Assembly (NCBI GenBank): GCA_009760855.2
Contig: WPIO01000001.1
Coordinates: 17,532,501-17,587,500 of the forward strand
Direction of reading: 5' to 3'
Source of the DNA: Cristatella mucedo
Lineage: Eukaryota; Bryozoa; Phylactolaemata; Cristatellidae
DNA: 55,000 bases
Under the pieces are notes generated by a model that was not told the origin of the DNA, made no database searches, and was given only the letters and a program-made list of their open reading frames with translations. Numbering within the stretch: the first letter of the stretch is position 1; every line of letters begins with the position of its first letter. The position numbers and the translations under genes were made by a program. Shown here one piece after another: positions 43,420 to 54,500 of this stretch.

Positions 43420-45500
43420 CGAGACCTGTACAGGTGTTTTTGGGAAGGGCTCCTTTAATATGCAGTCGCCTGCTGAGTGGTGAGATAGCCTGTGGGTCGG
43501 GATAAAACGAGCTGCCCGTCGGTCGAGGTCAGCCGGTGTAGCCAGGCTCTGTGGTAAGACCAGGCTGGGGCTCCAATTTTGGATTGTTTAGAGGTAGCAG
43601 CCGACCACAATAGGATGACTTTATGGGGCCAGTGGCCAGCTTATTAGCCTGCAATCTGTGCCGGGCACACAGCATGGACACACCACCCCGGCAGCTGCCT
43701 CCATTGAAGGGACTTGAGGCTGGGCTGGACTGGTGCAGAGATTGGGTTGTTAGAGCTGTAAATGACTCTCCACGTTGTGCCGTGCAGCTGCATGCCACGA
43801 TTGAGCATTTTGCACCGGTCTCAGCAGCCGCAGCTTCTACTGCTTCTGCTGCTAGATTCGTTTAGCTCATCTGCCTAGGTAGCCTAGTGATAGAAGACAT
43901 TGGCCGAGTTCAATCACACACCTGCTTGATAGCTTTGCCAGGCTTGGCCCCTGGCTTGTCTGATGTAGTCGAGTAGATGCATAGAATCTTATTAGGGCTG
44001 TATGAGTCACGACAACGTTTCGGAGCTTGCAACAAAGAAATGGAGAGCCAGCCACAGGCTGATGCTGGGTGAAGGATTTAATAGGGCACGTTAAGGCTCA
44101 TCACCTGCTGTAGTGGTCACAGATAGTATGATGGGAAAGTACCCGCAGCTGCTGATCAGCCAAGATCCGAAGTAGGTTCGGTGTAGGCTCAGCGCATTCG
44201 GCTGCAGCATGTCACAAGGCATTCAGACGCAACAGGTGCAGGCATTCCAAGTGTTACTTCCCATGCTCCTACCAGTTTCAAAATTAGAATCGTGCAAATT
44301 GGTATGTAGACAAGCTCCGTTTACTTGGATAATGTGAGAAGACACTTAATAGATACTCCAAGCTCTTTACAGAACAATCATATGTCTAGCCTAGCAATCC
44401 ATTCTGCCACCCAAGGCACCGGTACAGCTGCTCTCCTGCGGCTCTTAGGTCTATTGTGCATATGTGTGGGCCCATGAAACAGTTTGCTTCTCGGAAATGT
44501 AAGTAGCAGCTGTGTAATCTTTTCTACATCACTAAGCAGCAGGAGATCCACTAAATGCAAGGCAAATATCGTTTCATGCTGCTCAGCCACGGGCCGGCCT
44601 GCCAGGCAGCTGGTAGTGGAGTGCTGGGTGTCTGCGTGATGTCGGTCTCGGTGGTCGGTCGCACTGACCGAACGGAATTTTAATGGATCGGCCTTGCCTA
44701 CTTAACGCATGCAACAGCCAATGCTCCTTGCACTCAAGAGCCGGGCGTCATCTGGCATGATGTAGGTGAAAGGAATCGCTTTGATCTGGAGCCTGGGTCT
44801 GCTAAAAACAAGAGTAGATTACTAGTAGGGGCGTTGATGAGCTGGTGTCAACAAGGACAGTCCAGATGCAACGCTCGGAGCTAGCAGATCAGTCTGAGGG
44901 CTCAGCTGCAACGGACGTCCTCCCCTAGCAATAGTTGGATGGCAGTGGCACCACCGCTGCTCGGGAGCCACTGGCAATGCCCGCACGGCCCAGCGACTGC
45001 ACCTCACTTGCACACAACCTTTGCTTCGCGACTCAGCTCTGCTCATGCCTGCTCACAGCAACAAGGAATCCTTAACGCTCGTGGCACCAAATCGGTCAAA
45101 TGATTCTGATGACAGACAACGGGATGAATGTTGACAGAATAGAATTTTTATTATTTTCTGTCAACGCGGGTTTTGCCGGCTTCCTCGCTGCCCTCAGAGC
45201 CCTGCTTGATGCTTGATGTCAGGAATCTATAAATCGCCAAATCGTAAATGTGATTGCTGCCCAGCCCATAATAATCTACTGACTGGTTCTCAGTGTTAGG
45301 TCCACACTGAAACTGTGCCACCATTAGGAAAGCTGCGGTCAATGCCTTTATCTCAGCAACCTCAGCTGCCACACAATGGCATATTCATGATACTATCGGG
45401 GAATGCAGTCGAACAGCAGGCCAATAGCCAGCGGCTACCAATTGTAGAGGACAAGCAAGACGTGCCTGCTGCCTGCCAATACAGAGCCTGCCGTGACAGA
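43420..45500 (+). other. unassigned sequence
   Basis: Several short open frames on both strands, e.g. 44378-44590 minus (FALHLVDLLLLSDVEKITQL), but no family or splice support. No repeat family recognised. Confidence 0.35.
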
Positions 45501-45514
45501 ATCTGGACGAGAGC

Positions 45515-46000
45515 TCCAGACGTTTGGTGGATATGAGCTGAAGGCTCGATCACTAAACGATTTCCATTTAGCTAGTAATGGCGAGAAGTCTGGAAGCCAA
45601 GGAGCCGATCGTGTGCAAGGGCACACTGCAGGAGCAAAAGACGTCAAATAGGTAAGCTGGTACAAGCAAATGAAATGACCTGTAAGCCAAAAAGAGGATC
45701 TGTAAGTTGATTCAACGTTTAACAGCAAGCCAGTGTAGCTTCGACATACGTGTGACATAGCAGCTATACCGTTGATGACAGGCCAAACAAACTGCTAAGT
45801 TGTGCACCAGTTGCAGACGATTACGAGCCGAGGGCGGAGTCCCGAATTCAGGAAATTGTAATAATCTAGACAGAATGTCACAAACGTGTGAACTAGTTCG
45901 GCTGCCGTACTCTTGTCTCAGCTGGCCCTGATTTTGACAATGTTCGTTAGCTGAAAGTAATCCGACTTGCCAGTGGAGGCATGTGCTCATCCACTGACAA
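45515..46000 (-). mobile_element. LINE-LA-like ORF2 fragment
   Basis: Minus strand reads RNRLQLVHNLAVCLACHQRY, SKLHWLAVKR, then FSDRAFSSYPPNVWSS. These are LA blocks in order, strongly diverged with frame breaks. Confidence 0.7.
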
Positions 46001-46153
46001 AATGTTTTTGGCATGAAATGCCCAGATTATGGGTAGGTCACTGGTGTGGTGCTACACCAACCAATCTTGAAGAGATGCTCTTGCAACTTTACATGACGAT
46101 GGTAACTGTTAGGTTGTTCTTATCGCCTTTTTATTGCAGGAAGTTAGTGGGCG

Positions 46154-46340
46154 CCCCAGGGTCTTAGCCCGGGGTTAAGGTGCTCACTCTCCCCAACCCG
46201 GGTCTTTGGGTTCGTGTCCTGCAGTAGTCGATTCATTATTGAATCGACTGCAAGCACTAGTGATAGGCCGTGAAGGCTCTTTTGCAGCTAATAAATGAAA
46301 CTGGTAAAATTAGCTAACCTTATTTACTATTATTATTATC
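46154..46340 (+). mobile_element. SINE-SA copy
   Basis: CTTAGCCCGGGGTTAAGGTG (A-box region), TTGGGTTCGTGTCCTGCAG (B box with one change), the body and a short ATT tail. Confidence 0.82.
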
Positions 46341-46444
46341 CAAGTGCAACCGTCGTCTTGATGCAGGTTGCAAAGGAATTGGGTGCTGAGCAATGGTTGG
46401 ATGCTGAGCAATACTTAAAAGGATACATCTTACTATGAAAAGAT

Positions 46445-47170
46445 GCCATGCAATGTATTTCCGTCTGTAACTCCACAAAGCCATACAGACTGCATGGTAT
46501 TACGCAGAAGAATTGTGTATAGTGCACTAACAGCCTGAGCTGCCTATTGTATGCATTCGGTAGCCAACAGACTCCATCTCACGCAACAAAGAGACAGTAA
46601 GAAGCATAGTTGAGTCGGGAGAGCAGTTGAGGTAGAGAGTAGCGTGGAAATAGCAGTTTAGGACTGCTGGAAAGGATGTACCATAGTCGGCAGCAGTAGA
46701 GTAGTTTTTTAGCGGAGGAACGGAACAGCTAATTGATTGACCATACAGCAGGACCTGACTGCATGAGTAGGCTGAAACTGGTGCAGCAGTTCAGCTATGT
46801 ATAGAGGAGCCAAGCCGTGGCAGGCCTTGTGGGTCAGTGTACGAGCTTTGCTCTGTATCCGTGGATTACCATCCAAGTTCTTTCAGCAGAGGAGACACAC
46901 GGAAAACACCCTGGACATTCTGTGGGAGCACCATTGCACTGCACCGATGGGGCTGAGCACTATTGACCACTCGTTAATAGCACGGCAGCAGCTTTGCTGC
47001 ATGCACATGCTGACAACGAATACAGATGACCCGAATGACTGACAGCCATCATACATCTCTGAGATCTCTCTTGCTGAGGTAGGACCTTATCCAGTTTAGC
47101 ACTGTGCTAATGTTATATAGGCATGTCGAGAGGCACTCAATGAGGATCCTGAAATTAGTCAGAGCCTCAA
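46445..47170 (-). mobile_element. LINE-LB copy, minus strand
   Basis: The reverse complement begins at the LB 3' end (GGAGTTACAGACGGAAATAC at low coordinates) and runs through the 3' UTR into coding sequence (KAHHGLAPLYIAELL-like). No tail insertion at the homologous site. Confidence 0.75.
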
Positions 47171-47670
47171 GATTTCTCTTTTCTTGTGTGCGTGAGGTAG
47201 ATTTGAGAATGAAAATGCAAGTGGTCAATTTTTGCTTGCACTCGGGTCATCAATGTATTTAATTACGTCGAAACCAGTAAGGTCCGTGACTGTGCTTCCG
47301 AAAAGTCACACTATGTCGATACTCGTTAGCTCCCGAGGAAGTACATGGGACAGCCTTCTAAATATTTTTCTTCAAGTTCAATCACGACGTGTTAAAAGAA
47401 TCTTGATCAGCTATAAATGGATGATTTAAAAGAATATTTCCCAAAAACTGAAAAAAGTTTAAAGCCAGAAGTGACAGTAGAAGCTGCGGTTTTCTAGCCT
47501 GTTATGTAGCCTAATAAAAGTCATTTTGATGTTATACACTATTGACCCCTAATACAGCTTTAAGGATACGAATCCTATGTTAAGGTATCCTTTTGGTAGA
47601 TTTTAGTTCTTTAAAAACGGCAATATTTTTTCTTCATCACGAGATTCCAGTTGTGAGGATCTTTTTGCAG

Positions 47671-47812
47671 ATGAGTGTACATATATGCCCTTATCGTATA
47701 CTGCAAAGCATCCATGTATACACATGGCAACGGGGCTGCACTCATTTGGACCGGCCCAAAGGGATGTGTCACAAAGGCTTGTCTGCCTGTTCTGCCCTTA
47801 CATCCTTCATAC
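47671..47812 (+). CDS. candidate exon, unknown
   Basis: Strong acceptor (ATCTTTTTGCAG) and strong donor (GTGAGT) bracket 142 bases open in two frames. One contains ATGLHSFGPAQRDVSQRLV. The family is unknown, and it sits 19 bases before another protein-like segment. Confidence 0.28.
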
Positions 47813-47831
47813 GTGAGTGAGTCCCAGTCAG

Positions 47832-48006
47832 CGCCAAGGATGGACCCATCCTTGACCGAATCATGGCCGTGCCTTGGCAGTCGTTCATTGGCTGCAGATA
47901 CCGACTAGTTGCCAGACCAATCGATGGGGAAAGGGTTTCATTGGAGCCAGCCCTTAAATTCTTCCAGCAGCTGCACATGTGGAAGGAAATTTGCAGCGAG
48001 TTCTGA
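47832..48006 (+). CDS. candidate coding segment, unknown
   Basis: 57 codons to a stop at 48004-48006: AKDGPILDRIMAVPWQSFIG, CRYRLVARPIDGERVSLEPA and LKFFQQLHMWKEICSEF. Protein-like, possibly an old transposon-derived or host gene fragment; no family recognised. In a neighbouring frame the next 150 bases are also open (EGNLQRVLRHLRTASC), which hints at a frameshift. Confidence 0.3.
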
Positions 48007-48773
48007 GGCATCTTAGGACTGCCTCCTGTATAAGTACTGACCGGCAGAAACAAATACCAAAGCTGCGCGGCAAAATGCTCCATGCTCCAGAGGCTATGCA
48101 CCAAACTGCGAACAGGATCAATGCAGGAGCATGCTGGACGACTTGCATCGGGGGGGGGGGGCACAGGTGTACAGCAATAATATTGAGCCAGTGATCGGTA
48201 GATTAGCTCGAAGGGAATCTCTTTTAGCAAGCCACTGCCGCACCCATTCAGCCTTCCTTTGCATTGCAAGCTTCAGGCAGCATCGAAGCTTGCTGTCACA
48301 TTGGTCTGCTTGTATCCAGTTCCCTTTACCGACCGTCCGGTTGGAGGATTCACACTTGATACATAGCGATTCATCGAGAATAGACAGTTGGCAGTTACCA
48401 CGCGGCCACACCACTGCGACTAAAACAAACTCACAGAGCACTCAACGATTTGTTTTGGCACCTTGGTCCGCTCTACTTGGCATTGGCGATATGCTGGTCC
48501 TAAATCTCAGGCTTGCCGTGGACAATCTGGCGGCTCTGCTTTTGGCAATGTGCCTCGCTTCTCTAGCTTCTTTGTCAACAAGATAGACAGGATCAGGGAG
48601 TCCATCGCTGGAATCCTATCCCTCAATTCCATGCAGCACCTTAATGTCTACATTTAAGGAAGCCACTAGTGACCTCATTCTGAAGCTCATATCCCAATAA
48701 ATGAAGACAACTAGTCCTCTGGACCCAATTCCCACGGTCCTGCTTCTACGATGCATAGATCCACTGCTGCCAT

Positions 48774-48826
48774 GTAACGAGATTGAGTTCTCTGAGGGTG
48801 CTATATCAAATGCATTTTTATTACTA

Positions 48827-48858
<32 letters not shown>

Positions 48859-48862
48859 TGCC
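48774..48862 (+). mobile_element. LINE-LA tail-only insertion inside LINE-LA
   Basis: ATGTAACGAGATTGAGTTC, the hairpin end GAGGGTGCTATATCAAATGC and about 45 bases of ATT units sit between the CIDPLLP and SGHVPxxLKKAVV blocks of the host LINE, which are adjacent in this LINE type. TGCC occurs at both edges as a possible short target duplication. Confidence 0.75.
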
Positions 48863-49373
48863 TCAGGTCATGTCCCAGCACCTTAAAAAAGCTGTAGTCA
48901 GGCCACTGCCCAAGAAAGCAACACTAGACCCAGAGAACTTGAGCAACTTTCGCCCGGTCTCTCTTCTACCGTTCCTATCAAAGACACTGGAACGAGTCGT
49001 GGCAGACCAGCTGAACTCGTATATTACAACTTCACACCTAGCTAGAAAATTCCAGTCTGGTTTTTAGAGCTAAAACACTTCACACAGTTAGCATTGCTTC
49101 GGTTGTATGAAAACCTTCCTTAGGAACGCTGACTTAGGTTAAGTCTGTCTGCTTGATGTTTAGGCAGCATTTGATACTGTCGATCCCCAAGTTCTTCTCG
49201 AGTGCCTCTCTTCTCACCTGGGCATCGCTGGCACTGCATTACAATCGTTCACGTCCTATTTCGGTGCGAGACTATACAGTATTTATGTGAATGGAGAAAG
49301 ATTATCCAAGGAACCTCTGAAATATGGGGTACCTCAGGGCTCCCTGCTTGGTCCCATTCTTTTCACGGTTTTT

Positions 49374-49375
<2 letters not shown>

Positions 49376-49418
<43 letters not shown>
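49376..49418. repeat. (CT)n expansion within LINE-LA RT
   Basis: About 43 bases of CT between the FTVFIL and ADLIARN parts of the RT domain, just before the YIDD box; it breaks the frame. Confidence 0.92.
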
Positions 49419-49420
<2 letters not shown>

Positions 49421-50755
49421 CCGATTTGATTGCTAGGAACAATAGACTTTCACTTCTATATAGATGACACTCAGTTGTATCTTTGCTTTGATCCCTTTTA
49501 GCCCTCCAGCACATCGAATTCTCTCAACTCCCTTGCTGCATTTATTGATGACATCTGCATATGGATGGCAGCAAACTTTCCTAATTTGAATGATGCTAAT
49601 ATCAACTTATTAGTTATGCATAAATCAAGTGTGATTCAGAAATCGGAATCGTTAATGCTTACAATCGGCTCTTCCAGCACATGTCCTGTTGAATTTGCAT
49701 TGAGATCCAGATGTCCTGCTCCAACGTGACCTTTCATTTAACGACCTCATCAGCTCCACAGACAAGTCTGCCTACTTTCAGCTGCATAACATTGCTACAA
49801 TTCGGGCTTGTTTAGACAGGGATACCACATCTAAATTGGTCGATGCATTTGTGATATCCTCGACTTCTGTAACTCACTGCTTGCTGGTCTACCGGCCTGT
49901 GCACTCAAGCACTAACAGCTGGTGCAAAACTCTGCAACTAGGCTTGCCTGTCGTGAGCGGCGCAGTTTCCACATCACACCACTTCTCATCGACCTGCACT
50001 GGCTCTCAGTCAAGCAATGCATCGAGTCCAAGATTATGTCACTCACTCTTAGGTCTTTTCATTCTTTGGCTCCAGCCTACCTATCAGATCTACTCACTCA
50101 CCAGGCTAAGCATCGTACCACCGGCTTTCTTTTCAGAATCTTGATTGTTTACCTAAACCTTGCACAAACCTCAAATCCTTTGGAGACAAAGCCTTTAGTT
50201 CGTATGCTCCTAAAGTCTGGAACTCACTTCTGAATTGTGTCACGACATCCCCTAAAGTGACTACATTTAAAAAGAAACTAAAAATGCATCTATTTATCAT
50301 ATTATTTAGTAGGTCCATGTGATTCGTCTTTACATGCTTATGGGTGCTGACACTGCACATGTTACACCTAACTATTTTAGGCTTAGTGCCATTGAGCATG
50401 CTACCACTAACCATTCGATCGTGCTTCTTTTGTAGCAAATGTAATGCGCCTATAGAAAGAGATTGAGTTCACTGAAGGTACCATATCAAATTATTATTAT
50501 CTGCGGAGTTGCAGCTGCTCTTCCTCTACTGACTTGGGCGCAGAATTCTTCTTATGATGGGTTGACTCTTTTTTAAAGGGAGAAAGCAAATCGTTGACCT
50601 TGACCTTGTCGAATTACCTTGCTGTAGAGGGTCGAGCATATCAGGCCACAATCTCTCTTTCACCGATTTAAGGCATGCTACCGTTGGATGCTTGCCAGAA
50701 TAGGTGATTTGGTGCCGCCCAAGGGTGTCAAATACCCATTCTTCTTTCTTTCTAG

Positions 50756-50958
50756 AAGCGATATCCTTTCAGAGTGATATAGCAGCACAATATGAATCCG
50801 GTTGGCATCAGCACCTGGTGCCACCAATTTGGCACCAGAGCATGCCGGCCAACACAGCTACCATTAAGTGCCTGCTACGGCACTTTTTTGTTTTGCTCGG
50901 CTTGATTGAGGTGGTTGAATTCCATCCAAACTTGAACTTCAGTGGCTGCAGTGATTGA
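50756..50958 (+). CDS. weak candidate coding segment, unknown
   Basis: After a strong acceptor (TTCTTTCTTTCTAG), one frame stays open to a stop at 50958: ISFQSDIAAQYESGWHQHLV, PPIWHQSMPANTATIKCLLR and on. No family recognised, and no clear donor. Confidence 0.22.
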
Positions 50959-51202
50959 ACCTGCAGCTTAACCTTGCACGGTTATTGTTGCTCGTGGTGG
51001 CTTACCCTGGCCTTAACTGGTGTGCCTGAGATAGTGAATGCTTTCAGGAACAGCAGTTGTAGAAGCAACTGTTGGTCAGTGGCAGAAGCAGCAACCGTGG
51101 CAGCCGCAGTGAGGAGGGAACAGCAGCAGCAGGGAGAAGCAGCGGCTGCATTGCCATTAATGGAGCTGATGATGGGGTGGGGCTGGGATGGGTGCCACAT
51201 AC

Positions 51203-51349
51203 GAGGGTGCCACAGAGGATCCTCCATAGCACTGGCAAGTGACTTCAGAATTTCCAAGATACGATGCATCTTATCCATCTGACTCTGTAATGCATCACCG
51301 GCGGGCTTCCGTGAAGCCTGTGTCTTGTGGGCCTTCTGGGGCACCACTT
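51203..51349 (-). CDS. candidate exon, unknown coiled-coil-like protein
   Basis: Minus strand, after CACTGGTGCAG: reads VVPQKAHKTQASRKPAG, then DALQSQMDKMHRILEILKSL and ASAMEDPLWHP, to a GTATGT donor. The heptad-like MDKMHRILEILKSL is amphipathic. The same donor sequence is used by the first FAM221A exon in the window. No partner exons identified. Confidence 0.35.
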
Positions 51350-52299
51350 CTGCACCAGTGGTTAGTCGGGATTGACTAAGAAATTTGTGGCTAGCCTGTC
51401 AGTTCGTGGTTGATCTTTTTGACTTCGGCGTCTAACTCCTTAAGACTTACCCGTGTTGTGAGTCGTTTTAGCTAGCGAACTAGTAAAATAACAGACTCTA
51501 CAATGTTTCCACATGATGGACGGTAGGCCCTTTCCTAAACTTGTTTAACTTCTTTTTTTCGGTAATGTTCAAGGTATGCTGTTGTAGTCTGCTGATGCTG
51601 GAAGTAAAGAAAGTTATGCAAGCAGTGATTGTGGAGATGAATAGTTGTCGTGGCAGACACTAGAGATCTCCTCACAATGCAGCGAGCCTTACGGTTACCA
51701 GCAGCCCAGGCCGGATCTTATCCAGTAGAGCTATAGCTATCAGCTATAGCCAACAGGTTGGAAATCTATTGGTTGGCTAGACAGCTGGCATTCAGTAGCA
51801 TTCAGATGCAGCAAACTAACTCAGCGGCACTGCCGTAAACAGTCAGATCTCGAAATCAGCGGTAGAAGATCGAAGTAACTGACGAGCTGTGTCGGTCGTA
51901 TATATGGAATACAAAGCACAAGAAGGAACAAGAGCTAGGATATTCTTAAAATAAATACCTGAGCAGCCATTGGCTGAAAGCTGCATTCGTGATGCTTCTT
52001 TGTGAAGAAACAGATTCAATCGATGAGCATTAATTATGAGATTTGTTTAATCTTTCAGAGTAAATGTGCATCTCACAGCAAGCACCAACAGAATCGCCCA
52101 CAGTCATTCTTACGCCGAGAAAAACCCTCTAAGTTGGGCACATTGAACATTGAATGGTGACACGTCTTTTGTAGCTTTTGCCTATGAAGGGCAAAAACTC
52201 CAGGCAAGACTCTCTCTCAAGTCGTCGTGCACAAAGCAAACTGTATTACTTGATTATAAAACCACACGGCCTGCCTGTTATGATGGCTGGGCAAAAGCT

Positions 52300-52545
52300 C
52301 TCTACGGTGGATCCATGTGATTCGTCCTGTATCTGCTTATGGGTACTGACACTGTGCATGCTGCCACTAACCAAACTTGCATGCTGACCCTGTGCATATC
52401 ACCCTTAATCACGTTATTCTTACTGTTATTGAGCATGCTACCACTAACCATTCGATCGTGCTTCCTTTTCAACAAATGTAAAGTGCCTAGAAAGAGAAAG
52501 AGTTCTCCGAGGGGGCTATATCAATTTGTTATTATTTTTATTAAT
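52300..52545 (+). mobile_element. LINE-LA 3' UTR and tail
   Basis: TGTGATTCGTCCTGTATCTG, CTGCCACTAACCAAACTTGC, CATTCGATCGTGCTTCC, the hairpin with AAAGTGCCTAGAAAGAG and ATT-like units. Confidence 0.85.
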
Positions 52546-52843
52546 ATGATGTTTTGGTCTTCTGTATAATTTACTCATTCCTGCCTCTTTCAGTTTCCGA
52601 CCCATCAGCCATACGGGCTGCTACACAGCGGAACTACATGAGCTTTCTCTGTTCTTCCACAAAGCTCTGATCCGTAGTCTACAGGACTTTGTACTTTGCA
52701 GTCACTTTTGGAAACTTGATCGCACGATGTGTACAAAGCGAGCTTCTTTTCCCATCCCGGCCGCATGATCCTCACATGTCCAGTAGCTCACTACTGCATT
52801 TTCAGATTCATTCTCAATTAACTGCTGTTGCGGGGTAAAATTA

Positions 52844-53059
52844 ATGCATATCCATCAGCAACTTCCAAAAGCCCCTCACCCCAAAGCAAAGCGGGCATTG
52901 CACTATGGGAGCGGAATGCCCGGTTTTCATCTACTTCACGCTCGCCCAACAGTAGACCAGTTTAGATCAGCTTGCAAAGATCACGAAGCTGTTGCTGAAC
53001 AGCAATTGGTTGGCCACTCGGCAGTGTGGACATCTCAGCAACGCCTCGGCTTTGAGACC
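52844..53059 (+). CDS. candidate first exon, unknown gene
   Basis: ATG at 52844 opens 72 codons to a GTATGA donor at 53060: MHIHQQLPKAPHPKAKRALH, YGSGMPGFHLLHARPTVDQF, RSACKDHEAVAEQQLVGHSA, VWTSQQRLGFET. Balanced, non-repetitive, protein-like composition. Stops precede the ATG in frame. A SINE-SB copy follows at once. I do not recognise the family. Confidence 0.35.
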
Positions 53060-53071
53060 GTATGATATAAT

Positions 53072-53215
53072 GCAATTCATTTGTATAGCCCCTTAAAGAA
53101 CTTAACCTCTATTCAAGCACTTCACATGAGCCATGGGGTCGAACCCACGCCCTTGGCCAGGCCTTGGTCGGGGGGGGGGGGCGAGCACCTTAACCACTGT
53201 GCCAAACCAGGGCTG
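53072..53215 (-). mobile_element. SINE-SB copy with poly-G insertion
   Basis: The minus strand has TGGTTTGGCACAGTGGTTAA (A box), GGGTTCGACCCCATGG (B-box region), AAGTGCTTGAATAGAGGTTA and GTTCTTTAAGGGGCTATACA. A run of about ten G (53171-53180, plus strand) lies inside the head. Confidence 0.85.
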
Positions 53216-53219
53216 ACTA

Positions 53220-53772
53220 GTCGTGAACAACAGCCCTTCCTGAGCAAGGGAAGGGGCCAATCTCCCGAGCCTGCTACTACGCTCATCTCATCGGGCGATG
53301 GGCCCCGTCGCCGTGGTTGCTCGGCCAAGCGCTGCTGCCTGTGCACTTGCCACCCATCTTCGAGACTATTCGAGAGGTTGTGTGCTCACTGCTCATACTT
53401 TTGCTGAGGCAGCTGCTGCTCAGGGAAGGTGGGCCGAGTGTCCTCGTTAACATTTTCACGGTAGCTGCTCTCCGGAACGCGCTGCATCCCTAAAGCAGTG
53501 GCTCGCATATGTCAGCTTCACTGCAGGGGCGGCAGCAGCTTCGGAATACACGAATGAGTGAGTGTGCTGTGGCTGCAGCTGCGCAGCCTCTGCGGCATGC
53601 ACTCTCTCGCCTCGGTGGTAGCACTAGTTTTAGCAGCAGCAGCAGCCATGTCGGTAGCAGCTTATTGCAACAGCAAGAACAGCGCATGCTGAGATTATCA
53701 GCCACAGGCCTTCTTTTGTATGCAGCAAGACCGCTTGCCAGCATTGAATATAGTCTTAGTGCATATATATGA
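53220..53772 (+). other. GC-rich, Ser/Ala/Gln-coding-like segment
   Basis: Open stretches such as QQPFLSKGRGQSPEPATT (to 53407) and, after CTTCACTGCAG, GRQQLRNTRMSECAVAAAAQ, ALSRLGGSTSFSSSSSHVGS and LLQQQEQRMLRLS (to about 53720) could be exons of the gene proposed to start at 52844. CAG repeats inflate such frames, so this is weak. Confidence 0.22.
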
Positions 53773-54204
53773 ATATCAATATGAATATGTGAATCATATG
53801 AATATGATCTAATTGCATGAGAGCAGTCGACTCTCTGACTCATTAGCTCACTTATATACGCTTGGTGTTACTAAACCAGTTCATTCTTAATGGGAAAAAC
53901 AGGTTAGCAAGCTCGATTCCCAACCCCCTCCTAGTTCAATGCCGCCCAACTCCATAAAGCAAGAATCCCCACGTTGAGCTGCCTTATATCAAAGGGTTTG
54001 AAAAAATATACGGTGAAAGCAATGATTGATTACTTATTGCCAATATGCAAGCAGTTCATTAAGACATGCCGAGCATCAATTATATTCTAGTGCACTAACT
54101 CCTGCTCTCTGCTCGGCAATGGCATGGTTGAAAAACGTCGGAAAAAACATGCACGTGATGAGAACTAGAGAATTAAATTAGCATGATCTGCACTAAAAGC
54201 ATTT

Positions 54205-54500
54205 AATAATAATAATAATGACATTAATAACAATACATTCGTTAGAGCACCCTCAAAGAACTCAACCTCTGTCTAGGCACTTTACATTTACTGGAAAGGA
54301 TGCATGATCGAATGGTCTGTGGTAGCGGGCTCAACGGTGCAGAGCATAACATGATTTGATGTGTCAGGTGCACAGGGTCAGCATGCAAATATGGTTAGTG
54401 GCAGTCTGCACAGTGTCAGCATGTATAAGCACGTAAAGGACAAATCACAGTGACCCACAAAATGCTGTGATAAATAGATACGTTTTTAGTTGAAGCTCAG
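54205..54500 (-). mobile_element. LINE-LA 3' UTR and tail
   Basis: Minus strand: the end of the coding part (KTYLF-like), 3' UTR with CTGCCACTAACCATATTTGC, CATTCGATCATGCATCC, hairpin and (ATT)n at 54205-54220. Confidence 0.85.

Larger units (their letters stand above)
48455..50505 (+). mobile_element. LINE-LA, longest copy in the window
   Basis: Covers the EN-RT linker (SSFFVNKIDRIRESIAGILS), LDPIPTVLLLRCIDPLLP, LKKAVVRPLPKKATLDPENL, SNFRPVSLLPFLSKTLERVV, GVPQGSLLGPILFTVF, DFHFYIDDTQLYLCF (catalytic YIDD intact) and the C-terminal domain to RTTGFLFRI, then the 3' UTR and a degenerate tail. Broken by a tail-only insertion (about 48774-48862), a (CT)n expansion (49376-49418) and stops. CR1/L2-type. 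Confidence 0.93.
50506..52300 (+). other. mostly unassigned sequence
   Basis: Holds two isolated exon-like segments (50756-50958 + and 51203-51349 -); the rest shows nothing recognisable. Confidence 0.4.

Noticed and set aside
47769-48269. 166-codon minus-strand frame
   Set aside because: The plus-strand reading over the same bases looks more protein-like; low-complexity Pro/Cys reading on the minus side.
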